NCBI GenBank assembly: GCA_023423895.1
Contig: JAFAER010000240.1
Coordinates: forward strand, 22,273 to 86,272
Reading direction: 5' to 3'
Origin: Pseudomonadota bacterium
Lineage (GTDB): Bacteria; Myxococcota_A; Polyangia; Polyangiales; Polyangiaceae
DNA: 64,000 nucleotides
Positions 1 to 8,006 of the stretch are shown here, piece after piece; positions within the stretch are counted from its first letter, which is position 1; each line of letters begins with the position of its first letter. The position numbers and the translations under genes are program-made. The notes beneath the pieces were generated by a model. That model saw nothing but the letters and a program-made list of their open reading frames with translations, searched no databases and had not been told where the DNA came from.

Positions 1-408
1 CGCGCGCGCGAAGTACAGGTCGTACAGGCAGTCGATGAACTCGTCCTGCGGAAGCTGGTGGATGTTCTTCTGGAACGGGAAGTCGATCTGGCGACCTTTG
101 TATTCGATGAACGACTTCTTCACGACGTCGAGGATGCGCTGGCGCGGCATCCGCTCGCGCAGCCAGGCCTCGATCTCCGGATGTTTGAAGTGGAAGAAGT
201 GGCCCGAGTAGTCCCAGACGAAGCCCTCCTTCTTGATCGTCTTGCAGTACCCGCCGATCTCGGCGTCTCCCTCCACGACGATATAGTCGCGGTCGCCGCG
301 CTCCTCGAGCGCCGCGGCGGTGGCAAGGCCCGTGATGCCGGCCCCGACGATGAGGGTCCCGACCGTGTCGCGCTGGACTGACTGGCCTTTTTCGCCCGTC
401 GTATTCAT
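1..408 (-). CDS. FAD-dependent amine oxidase / UDP-galactopyranose mutase-like protein (5' part only)
   Basis: This gene runs off the left edge; the first 136 codons are visible from an ATG at 408. A Rossmann dinucleotide fold starts at residue 20 (VGAGITGLATA, with the GxGxxG glycines at 22, 24 and 27), followed by the acidic ribose-binding strand end IVVE near residue 46 and then GGYCKT. This is the FAD-binding entry of the amine oxidase / protoporphyrinogen oxidase / UDP-galactopyranose mutase superfamily. The stretch HFFHFKHPEIEAWL resembles UDP-galactopyranose mutase-like sugar enzymes more than porphyrin oxidases, but the substrate region is off the window. It is divergent from the MoxR gene, with only 41 bp between the two starts, so both promoters must lie in or overlap that gap. 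Confidence 0.8.
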   Translation of the reverse strand, partial: MNTTGEKGQSVQRDTVGTLIVGAGITGLATAAALEERGDRDYIVVEGDAEIGGYCKTIKKEGFVWDYSGHFFHFKHPEIEAWLRERMPRQRILDVVKKSFIEYKGRQIDFPFQKNIHQLPQDEFIDCLYDLYFARA

Positions 409-449
409 CGCGCGATACCCTACCAGGATGGTAGTTTTCGGGTGCCCTG

Positions 450-1451
450 ATGACACCCGAGGCGTTCCAGCAGACGTTCGACCGCATCCGTGCGCAGATG
501 GCCCAGGTCGTCGTCGGGCAGGAGGAGCTCGTCTTCGGCCTCCTCGTCACGGCGATCGCCGGCGGGCACGTTCTCATCGAGGGCGCGCCTGGGCTCGGCA
601 AGACGCTGGTGGCCCGGTCGTTCGCGCGCGTCTCCGGGGCGACGTTCAAGCGCGTCCAGTTCACCCCGGACCTCATGCCGAGCGACGTGACCGGGTCGAG
701 CATCTTCGACCGGCACCGCGGCGACGCAGGCGCGTTCACGTTCGTGCCCGGCCCGATCTTCTGCCAGCTCCTCCTCGCCGACGAGATCAACCGGGCGCCG
801 GCAAAGACGCAGTCGGCGCTGCTCGAGGCGATGCAAGACCATCAGGTGACGGTGGACGGCGTCTCGCGTCCCCTGCCCGCGCCGTTCATCGTCGTGGCCA
901 CGCAAAACCCCGTCGAGTCGCAAGGTACCTATCCGCTCCCGGAAGCTCAGCTCGATCGTTTCCTGATGAAGGTCACCGTCGCGGACCCGCCGCGCGACGT
1001 GGAGCTCCGCATCGTGAAGAATCACGCGACCGGCTTCGATCCGACGGATCTCTCCTCGCTCGCGCCGATCACGTCGCCGGAGGAGCTCGTCGCCATGACG
1101 GCGTTCGCGAGCAAGGTGCGCGTCGACGACGCGGTCGTCGGCTACGTCGTCGATCTCGCGCGGCGCACCCGTGAAGACCGCGCCATCGAGCTCGGCGCCT
1201 CGCCCCGCGCGTCGATCGCGATGATGAAGGCGGCGCAGGTCGTCGCCGCGAGCGAGGGCCGCGACTTCGTCACGCCGGACGACGTGAAGCCCGTCGCGAA
1301 GCCCGTCCTCCGGCACCGCGTGATGCTCCATCCCGACGCCGAGCTCCAGGGGATCAGCGCCGACGAGCGCATCGAGGACATCCTGCGCTCCGCACCGGTT
1401 CCGCGAACGGCTCCCGCCGTCCAGCACGCCGCGCCCGCCGGCACGGCCTGA
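450..1451 (+). CDS. MoxR-family AAA+ ATPase
   Basis: A 333-residue AAA+ protein of MoxR length. Walker A is GAPGLGKT at residues 45-52 and Walker B is LLLADEIN at 107-114; the sensor-1 region is VVATQNPVES near 148-157. MoxR ATPases are chaperone-like and help assemble or activate partner complexes, often through von Willebrand-type proteins. The next gene, 16 bp downstream, encodes a DUF58 protein, the standard MoxR partner, so the two form a short operon. The ATG at 450 gives the normal MoxR N-terminus (VVVGQEELV at about 20-28). The last 25 residues are Ala/Pro-rich and unlikely to be part of the fold. The usual further partners (vWA, transglutaminase-like proteins) are absent here. Confidence 0.95.
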   Translation: MTPEAFQQTFDRIRAQMAQVVVGQEELVFGLLVTAIAGGHVLIEGAPGLGKTLVARSFARVSGATFKRVQFTPDLMPSDVTGSSIFDRHRGDAGAFTFVPGPIFCQLLLADEINRAPAKTQSALLEAMQDHQVTVDGVSRPLPAPFIVVATQNPVESQGTYPLPEAQLDRFLMKVTVADPPRDVELRIVKNHATGFDPTDLSSLAPITSPEELVAMTAFASKVRVDDAVVGYVVDLARRTREDRAIELGASPRASIAMMKAAQVVAASEGRDFVTPDDVKPVAKPVLRHRVMLHPDAELQGISADERIEDILRSAPVPRTAPAVQHAAPAGTA

Positions 1452-1467
1452 ACGCGAGGGTCGTCGC

Positions 1468-2793
1468 GTGGTCCCCACGAAACGTCTGGTGACCCTGGCG
1501 TTCGTCGCGGCCGCGGTGGCCGTCGTCGCCGGGTTCGTGCCAGGCGTCGACGCTGCATGGATCGGGCTCGATGCACTGCTTGCGGCGGCCTGCTCGGTCG
1601 ACGCGCTATCAGGACGGAGAACAGGGAGGCGCATCGAGGCGGAACGGCGAGCCGCCGACATCTTCTCCATCGGGCGGCCGAACGCCGTGACGATCCTCCT
1701 CTCGAACCGGAGCGACCGAGCCGTCTCCGGCACGGTGATGGACGATCCGTTCGAGGACGCCGTCGTGACGGGATTGCCCGGCATCTTCGAGATCCCACCG
1801 CGCGGGACGGTGCAGCTCCGCTACGAGATCACGCCCACGCGGCGCGGAAAGCGAAAGCTCCAGGCGATCACGGTTCGCTACACGCTGCCGCTCGGTCTGC
1901 TCGCGCGACAGGAGCGCATCGAGCTCCCGGAAGACGTCGACGTCTACCCCGATGTGCACGCCGCCCGCGCGCTCGAGATGTTGCGACGCCAAGGGCGCGA
2001 GGACGCGCGCCTCGGCTCGCTCCGCGTTCGCGGCGGAGACACCGAGTTCGAGCGCCTGCGGCCATACCAGCGAGGCGACGAGGTGAAGCACGTCGACTGG
2101 CGCGCCTCCGCGCGTCGCGACGACCTCGTCGTGCGGCAGTACCAGGCGGAGTCGAACCAGAACGTCGTGTTCGCGCTCGACCTCGGTCGCGGGATGCGAG
2201 GTGCGGCCTCGGGAGGGCCGAGCGGCGGCCTCACCAGCGTGGATCATGCCCTCGCGGCGGCGCTCCTGACGGCCGACGTCGCGCTCCGCGGAGGCGACCG
2301 AGCCGGCTTGCTCACGTTCGACGACCGACCGCGCAGCTTCCTCCGGCCGACGGGCGGCCGTTCGGCCGGTCGCAAGCTCACGCGCGCGGTCTATGCGCTC
2401 GATGCGGGCTTCGCGGCAACCGACTACCGGGCCGCGATGGTCTTCCTCAAGACGCAGGTGAAGGCGCGTTCGCTGTTCGTGCTGTTCACGAACCTCCTCG
2501 ACCCGCGCGGCGCGCAGGATCTCGCGGCGGCCGTGCGGAGCCTCATGCCGCGCCACCTCCCTCTCTGCGTGCTGATGCGCGACGTCGAGGTCGAGGAGCT
2601 CGCGATGGCCAAGCCTCGCGACGAAGCGGACGTGCTCGTGCGCGCCGCCGCCGCGGAATCGATCGCCTGGCGCGATGCCATCGTGCGAAGCCTCCGGAAT
2701 GCCGGCGCGCTCGTGCTCGACGCGCGCCCCGAGGAGGTCACGCCGCTGCTGGTGAAGCGCTACCTCGAGGTGAAGGCGCGCCGTTTGCTCTGA
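1468..2793 (+). CDS. DUF58 domain-containing membrane protein
   Basis: A 441-residue protein starting at a GTG. It has two hydrophobic segments at the N-terminus (about 9-27 and 30-45), then a beta-rich part, then the DUF58 hallmark YQRGDEVKHVDWRASAR at residues 200-216. The C-terminal half (from about 225, VVFALDLGRGMRG) looks like a von Willebrand A fold with a changed metal site. DUF58 proteins are found with MoxR ATPases and are thought to be membrane-anchored substrates or adaptors of them. It directly follows the MoxR gene. Its end faces the RND pump gene (convergent, 90 bp apart). Confidence 0.92.
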   Translation: MVPTKRLVTLAFVAAAVAVVAGFVPGVDAAWIGLDALLAAACSVDALSGRRTGRRIEAERRAADIFSIGRPNAVTILLSNRSDRAVSGTVMDDPFEDAVVTGLPGIFEIPPRGTVQLRYEITPTRRGKRKLQAITVRYTLPLGLLARQERIELPEDVDVYPDVHAARALEMLRRQGREDARLGSLRVRGGDTEFERLRPYQRGDEVKHVDWRASARRDDLVVRQYQAESNQNVVFALDLGRGMRGAASGGPSGGLTSVDHALAAALLTADVALRGGDRAGLLTFDDRPRSFLRPTGGRSAGRKLTRAVYALDAGFAATDYRAAMVFLKTQVKARSLFVLFTNLLDPRGAQDLAAAVRSLMPRHLPLCVLMRDVEVEELAMAKPRDEADVLVRAAAAESIAWRDAIVRSLRNAGALVLDARPEEVTPLLVKRYLEVKARRLL

Positions 2794-2883
2794 CGTTGCC
2801 CGAATGCCGACGAGGGGGAAGAACGAGGAATCGAGCCCCCGCCACGACGCCCTCATCGGGCTTCGCGGACGAGAGGCCTCGCT

Positions 2884-5800
2884 TCACTCCGCCGACTCCG
2901 CGACGGGCAGCTCGTGCGCGGCTCCGTCGCCTTCCTCCTCGTCGTCTTCTTCGCTCGGCTCCTTCCAGCCCCGGAGGAGCGTCGCCATCAGGCCTGGAAG
3001 GACGAGCAGCGTCAGCGCCGTGCTGAAGAAGATGCCGACGATGACGACGGTCGCCAGGGGTCGCTGCACCTCGGAGCCGGCGCTCGTCGCGACCGCCATC
3101 GGCAGGAAGCCGAGCCCCGCGACGGCCGCCGTGGTGAGCACGGCTCGGATCGACGACGCAGAGCCTCTCGTGATGGCCACCTCGAGCGGTGCGCCTTCGA
3201 GCATCGCGCGGCGCGTCGCGGTCGCGATGACGACGCCGTTCAGCACGGAGACGCCTCCGAGCGCGATGAAGCCGACGGCGGCCGGAAGGCTGAACGGCAT
3301 CCCGCGCGCGAGCAGCCCGAGCATGCCGCCGGTCGTCGCGAACGGCACGAGCAAGAAGACCGCGAACGCGGGCCGCAAGCTCCGGAACATCATGAAGAGC
3401 ATGCCGAGGATGACCGCGACGACGGCGGGCACGACGAGAGCGAGTCGCGCAGAGGCACGCTCGAAGTTCTCGAACTGCCCGCCCCACTCGATACGGTAGC
3501 CGCTCGGCAGGTTCGCCGCCCGGGCGACCTTCGCGCGGGCCTCGTCGACCCACGAGACGAGGTCGCGACCGCGCAGGTTCACGTCGACGCGGATGAGTCG
3601 CTCGCGATTGAGACGCTTCACCACGGACGGACCGTCACCCTCGTCGAGGCTGACGACCTCGCGCATCGGCACGCCGTCTCCGTGCTCCGTCTCGACGAAC
3701 AGATCCGACAACGCCTCGGCATTCGGGCTCGTCGGCGGCACGAACACGCGGAGATCGAAGCGTCGCTCGTCTTCGTAGACCTCACCGACGCGCACCCCTT
3801 CGCGCGAGGCGGCGAGGACGTCGAACGCGTGCTGGACCTTCACGCCGTAACGCGCCATCCGTGCACGATCGGCGGTCGCCGTGATCGTGGGCTGACCGAG
3901 AATGCGTTCGATCTTGAGGTCGCCCGTACCGGGGATGTCGCGAACGAGATCTCCGACGAGGTTCGAGTACTCCACGAGGCGATCGAGATCGGGGCCGATG
4001 ATCTTGATCGACACGTCTGCGCGCGAGCCGGCGATGAGCTGGTTCGTCAGGTCTTCGATCGGCTGCGAGACCGAGACGAACGTCGAGGGGACCTCCGTCT
4101 CGATCTTGTCCTTGAGCAGCGTGCTCAGCTCCTCGAAGCTCGACGCGTTCTTCCATTCCTTCCGGGGCGCCAGCGGGACCAGGATGTCCGTGTTGTTGTT
4201 GCCGACGGCGTCGAGCGCCATCTCCGCGCGGCCGCTCTGCCCGAGCGCCTTCTTCGCCTCGGGCATATCCATCACGATCTTCTCGGCGAGCAAGTCGAGC
4301 CGCCGCGCCTCCTCGAGGGAGATGCTCGGCGCGCGCATCAGGGCGAGCACGCAGTCTCCTTCGAAGATGCGCGGGATGAACTCGGCGCCCGACTTCGCGA
4401 ACGAAACGCCGACCACGACGAGCGCCGCGACGCTGGCGCCGAGGAGCGGCCAGCGCAACCTGAGCACCGCGGGCAAGAGCCGCTCGTAGCCCTCCGCGAT
4501 GTGCTCGAGCCAGGCGGGGCCGTGATTCTTCGCGGGCGGCACGGCGAGGACGAGCAGCGGAGGGAAGAAGACGACCGAATAGACGAGCGCACCGAAGAGC
4601 GCACACGCCATGGTGATCGCCATCGGTCGGAACATCTTCCCCTCGACGCCCTCGAGCGTGAGCAGCGGGATGTACACCAGCATGATGATGGCGACGGCGA
4701 ACGCGACCGGCTTCACGACCAGCTTGGCGACGTCTCCATAGACGCGCGCACGAGCCTTTCCGACGAGCTGTCGGCCAGCGGTCGCCGCGATCAAGCCTTC
4801 CAGGACGACGATCGGACCATCGACGAGGAACCCGAAGTCGATCGCACCGAGACTCATCAGGTCTCCGGTCACACCGAACAGGTGCATGCCGAAGAGCGCG
4901 ATGGCCATGGACGCGGGGATGCCGAGCGCCGTCACGAGGGCGCCGCGGATCGTCCCGAGCATGATCGCGAGGACGACGGTGACGATGAACAAGCCCTCGG
5001 CAAGGTTCGTCGCCACGGTGGTGAGCGTCCGCTCGACGAAGTCCGCGCGGTCGTAGATGACGTCGATCGTGACGCCGGGCGGGAGGTCTTTCTTGATCTC
5101 CTCCATCCGCGCTTTGACCGCGTAGATGACGTCGCGGCTGTTCGCGTGCGCGAGCATCATCACGAGACCGGAGACCGCCTCGCGTTCGCCGTTCAACGTC
5201 ACCACGCCGTACCGCAGCGCAGAGCCAACTTGCACGTCGGCGACGTGCTTCACGAGGACCGACGGCCCGTTCTTCGAGCTCCGGATGACGACGTTGCCGA
5301 TCTCGGATTCGTTCTGGACGAGGCCGCTGCCGCGAATGGTGAACGACTCGCCGCCGCGCTCCACGTAGCCGCCCCCGACGTTCATGTTCGCCGACGAGAG
5401 CGCCGCGAGCACCTCGTTGAGGGTCAGCCCGTGCGAACGAAGCTTCGGCGGGTCGACGAGCACCTGGTACTGCTTCAGCTCTCCGCCGAAGGGATTCACC
5501 TCCACGACGCCGGGGACGCTTCGCAGCCGCGGTCCGATCTCCCAGTCGAGGAGCGTGCGGAGCTGCATCGGGGAGTGGTGCTCCGAACGAACGACGAACT
5601 TGTAGATCGTGCCGAGGCCGGTCGACGGCGGTGCGAGCTCGGGGAGCGAGGCCGACGGTGGCAGATCGCCCTGGACTTGCCGGATGCGCTCGAGGACGAG
5701 CTGGCGCGCCCACCAGATGTCCGTGCCCTCCTCGAAGACCACGGTGACGGACGAGAGGCCGAAGCGCGACACGCTGCGTAGTTGCGCGCTGTGCGGGAGC

Positions 5801-6024
5801 CCGTTGAGCGCCTTTTCGATGGGGACCGTGACGGCGCGCTCGACCTCGACGGGCGAGAGGCCGCCGCACTTCGTCAGGATGTCGACCTGGATGCTGGAGA
5901 CGTCCGGCAGCGCGTCGATGGGCAAGCGGCGAACGGCGACGACGCCGAGGGCGAGGACGACGACGAGAAGACCTGCGACGAGCTTCCGGCTGCGAATCGC
6001 GATGGCGACGATCTGCTCGAGCAT
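2884..6024 (-). CDS. Heavy-metal efflux RND transporter, CusA/CzcA-like inner-membrane pump
   Basis: A 1046-residue RND pump with the family layout: one N-terminal helix (about 14-30), a large periplasmic loop, a block of membrane helices from about 340, a second periplasmic loop and a final helix block. The family's transmembrane-4 motif is present as GAIDFGFLVDGPIVVLEG at residues 393-410, with the two Asp needed for proton relay in metal-RND pumps; the usual DGAVVMVEN reads DGPIVVLEG here, so metal specificity cannot be assigned safely. The tail is acidic (EEDDEEEGDG). It starts 2 bp after the adaptor gene stops, so the two are one operon. No outer-membrane channel gene is nearby, so a shared TolC-like protein is probably used. 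Confidence 0.93.
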   Translation of the reverse strand: MLEQIVAIAIRSRKLVAGLLVVVLALGVVAVRRLPIDALPDVSSIQVDILTKCGGLSPVEVERAVTVPIEKALNGLPHSAQLRSVSRFGLSSVTVVFEEGTDIWWARQLVLERIRQVQGDLPPSASLPELAPPSTGLGTIYKFVVRSEHHSPMQLRTLLDWEIGPRLRSVPGVVEVNPFGGELKQYQVLVDPPKLRSHGLTLNEVLAALSSANMNVGGGYVERGGESFTIRGSGLVQNESEIGNVVIRSSKNGPSVLVKHVADVQVGSALRYGVVTLNGEREAVSGLVMMLAHANSRDVIYAVKARMEEIKKDLPPGVTIDVIYDRADFVERTLTTVATNLAEGLFIVTVVLAIMLGTIRGALVTALGIPASMAIALFGMHLFGVTGDLMSLGAIDFGFLVDGPIVVLEGLIAATAGRQLVGKARARVYGDVAKLVVKPVAFAVAIIMLVYIPLLTLEGVEGKMFRPMAITMACALFGALVYSVVFFPPLLVLAVPPAKNHGPAWLEHIAEGYERLLPAVLRLRWPLLGASVAALVVVGVSFAKSGAEFIPRIFEGDCVLALMRAPSISLEEARRLDLLAEKIVMDMPEAKKALGQSGRAEMALDAVGNNNTDILVPLAPRKEWKNASSFEELSTLLKDKIETEVPSTFVSVSQPIEDLTNQLIAGSRADVSIKIIGPDLDRLVEYSNLVGDLVRDIPGTGDLKIERILGQPTITATADRARMARYGVKVQHAFDVLAASREGVRVGEVYEDERRFDLRVFVPPTSPNAEALSDLFVETEHGDGVPMREVVSLDEGDGPSVVKRLNRERLIRVDVNLRGRDLVSWVDEARAKVARAANLPSGYRIEWGGQFENFERASARLALVVPAVVAVILGMLFMMFRSLRPAFAVFLLVPFATTGGMLGLLARGMPFSLPAAVGFIALGGVSVLNGVVIATATRRAMLEGAPLEVAITRGSASSIRAVLTTAAVAGLGFLPMAVATSAGSEVQRPLATVVIVGIFFSTALTLLVLPGLMATLLRGWKEPSEEDDEEEGDGAAHELPVAESAE

Positions 6025-6026
6025 GG

Positions 6027-7250
6027 CTACCGGAACAGCTCGCTCTTCAGGGCGAACACACCGCTCGTCGCAACGCGCTGCGAGGCCTCGACTCCCTCGA
6101 GGATTTCGTGACGCGTGCCATCGGAAGCCCCGAGACGCACCGGCACCGCGCGGACGCGCGTGTCCGACTCGGCCACGAACACCGTCGCCTTTCCGTCGAC
6201 GTAGACGACGGCAGCATGCGGCAAGAGCAGCGCGTCGCGCGGCGCCGTCCCGCTCGTGATCACCGCCTCGACGGACTGGCCGGGGCGCAGGTGCACCTTC
6301 GGGAAGTCGACGGCGACACGAACGGCGGTGCTCCTCGATACCGGATCGATCACCTCTCCGACGTGAGCGACCGTGCCGGGCAGCTTCGTCTTCGGATCGG
6401 CGAGCGGCCTGACCTCGACGTCGTCGCCGACGTGGACCGCTTCGAGATCGCGCTCGAAGATCGACAGCTCGATCCAGAGATGCGAGAGGTCGGCGATCTT
6501 GTAGGCGATACCGCTTCCGTCGACGGACTGACCCGGTGCGACGTGGCGCTCGACGACGTGCCCCGCGATCGGCGTTCGAAGGACATGAACGCCGAAGCCG
6601 GCACCTCCACCGTAGGCCCGGACGCGCTGCTGCGCGGCCTGGAGCGAGGCGCGTTGCGTCGCGAGCTCTGCCTGGGCTACCTCGGACTCACGCGCCGTCG
6701 AGAGGCCCTTGTCGGAGAGCTCCTTCTCGCGCCGGGCGTGGACCTCTGCAGCTTGCAGGGTGGCCTCCGCTTGCGAGATGCCCGCCTGGGCTTCGCCGAG
6801 CTCGGCGCTCTCGACCTCACCAAGCGCCTCGCCTGCCGTGACCTTGTCGCCTTCGAACTTGAACGTCCGCCGCACCGTCCCGCGCAGCCGTGTGCCGACC
6901 GCTGCGATGTAGCTCGGATTGAACGCGACCGTTCCGACGACGCGGACGGCCGGCCTGAACGGCGCGTGCTCGACCTCTGCGAAGGTGATGCCTGCCCGGT
7001 CGCGGAAGGCTGGCGAGAACACGATCGTGTTGCCTTCCATCCGCGGAACGTCGCGCACGGCCGCCGCCGCCACGGTCTCGTGTTTCGCGCGCGATTGCAC
7101 GTAGAGCGCGAGGGCTCCCGCAGATGCCGCGATGACGACGAGAAGCACCAGCCGCCACGAGAACGGGCGACGTCGCTGGGGCGGCGGGCTCTCGAGACGC
7201 ACGGACGCCGGCGGCGAGCTGTGGGTCCGAGGTGATGGAGACAGGGCCAC
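6027..7250 (-). CDS. RND efflux periplasmic adaptor (CusB/CzcB-like membrane fusion protein)
   Basis: A 407-residue membrane fusion protein. A basic, proline-rich cytoplasmic lead (1-30) precedes one membrane helix (about 31-50). Then come the split lipoyl/barrel-sandwich halves (VVGTVAFNPSYIAAVGTRLRG and, later, LRTPIAGHVVERHVAPGQSV, about residues 216-236), separated by an Ala/Glu-rich hairpin coiled coil (GISQAEATLQAAEVHARREK, about 155-175, and on to about 205). The beta-barrel and membrane-proximal domains follow. It joins the RND pump to an outer-membrane duct. No N-terminal His/Met-rich metal-binding extension is seen, unlike several CusB proteins. It is transcribed away from the response regulator gene; the 93-bp gap carries a palindrome at 7283-7304. 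Confidence 0.92.
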   Translation of the reverse strand: MALSPSPRTHSSPPASVRLESPPPQRRRPFSWRLVLLVVIAASAGALALYVQSRAKHETVAAAAVRDVPRMEGNTIVFSPAFRDRAGITFAEVEHAPFRPAVRVVGTVAFNPSYIAAVGTRLRGTVRRTFKFEGDKVTAGEALGEVESAELGEAQAGISQAEATLQAAEVHARREKELSDKGLSTARESEVAQAELATQRASLQAAQQRVRAYGGGAGFGVHVLRTPIAGHVVERHVAPGQSVDGSGIAYKIADLSHLWIELSIFERDLEAVHVGDDVEVRPLADPKTKLPGTVAHVGEVIDPVSRSTAVRVAVDFPKVHLRPGQSVEAVITSGTAPRDALLLPHAAVVYVDGKATVFVAESDTRVRAVPVRLGASDGTRHEILEGVEASQRVATSGVFALKSELFR

Positions 7251-7282
7251 GGCCGGCGAGCCTAGTCGACGCGGCCTTTTCG

Positions 7283-7304
7283 AACCTTACACGGGAGTAA
7301 GGTT
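7283..7304. promoter_or_regulatory. 22-bp perfect dyad between pump and two-component genes (putative operator)
   Basis: An 8-bp arm AACCTTAC is followed by a 6-nt spacer and the perfect inverted arm GTAAGGTT. It lies between the divergent adaptor gene (start 7250) and the response regulator gene (start 7344), 32 and 39 bp from their start codons. The arm sequence and spacing resemble operators of MerR-type metal sensors such as CueR (CCTTCC...GGAAGG), but no MerR gene is in the window. It may instead be the site of the adjacent OmpR-type regulator, though such sites are more often direct repeats. The palindrome is seen; its function is inferred. Confidence 0.5.
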
Positions 7305-7343
7305 ACGTCGTCTCGGGCGGTCGGCGCCTACAATGCGGGCGCG

Positions 7344-8006
7344 ATGCGCGTGTTGGTCATCGAGGACGATCCAAAGCTCGGGCCGCTGCTCGTGCGTGTC
7401 CTCGAATCGAACGGCTACGCGGCGGTCCTGGGGCAGAACGTGGCTGAAGCACGAGCATTCCGTCCGGAGGAGATTGACCTCGCCGTCGTGGACTGGATGC
7501 TGCCCGACGGCGACGGTCTCGAGGTCTGCCAGGAGCTCCGCCGCGTCGACTTCCAGGGCCCGATCCTCATGCTCACGGCCCGCGGCGAGACACGCGACCG
7601 CGTGCATGCGCTCGACCTCGGGGTCGACGACTACCTCACGAAGCCGTTCGCGATGGACGAGCTCCTCGCCCGCTTGCGCGCGCTCATGCGTCGCGGACCG
7701 CGCCTGATGACGGTCGACGTCGGCGACCTTCATCTCGACGTCGGGCGACGTTATGCCTTCATCGGCGGGAAGCTCCTCGAGCTCCGAGCCCGAGAGTTCG
7801 ATCTCCTCGCGTACCTCGCCCGTCAGGGAGGTCGCGCCGCGACGAAGGCCGAGCTCGTCGAGAACGTGTGGGACGCGGACGAGATCGTCCCGAACGTCGT
7901 CGAGGTCCACGTGAGTCGCCTCCGCGACAAGCTCGGCGAGCACGCGTGGATGGTGGAGACCCTGAGGGGCATCGGATACCGCATCCGGACGGAGCGCAAC
8001 GAATGA
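7344..8006 (+). CDS. OmpR/PhoB-family response regulator
   Basis: A 220-residue two-domain regulator. The receiver has the acidic pair D8/D9, the phospho-acceptor D50 (VVDWMLPDGDG), T78 (LMLTAR) and the invariant K100 (LTKPF). The C-terminal winged helix (about 125-217) has the OmpR-type recognition part VVEVHVSRLRDKL and the wing hairpin TLRGIGYRI. The stop overlaps the ATG of the kinase gene by 4 nt, so the pair is translationally coupled. Being divergent from a metal RND pump and adaptor, its likely job is to induce that pump on metal stress, as CusR/CzcR do; this is inference from context. Confidence 0.95.
   Translation: MRVLVIEDDPKLGPLLVRVLESNGYAAVLGQNVAEARAFRPEEIDLAVVDWMLPDGDGLEVCQELRRVDFQGPILMLTARGETRDRVHALDLGVDDYLTKPFAMDELLARLRALMRRGPRLMTVDVGDLHLDVGRRYAFIGGKLLELRAREFDLLAYLARQGGRAATKAELVENVWDADEIVPNVVEVHVSRLRDKLGEHAWMVETLRGIGYRIRTERNE

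Noticed and set aside
2914..5781. Very long open frame on the plus strand opposite the RND pump gene
   Set aside because: It is an antisense frame of a high-GC gene; composition is Arg/Asp/Glu-rich with no domain, while the minus frame is a clear RND transporter.
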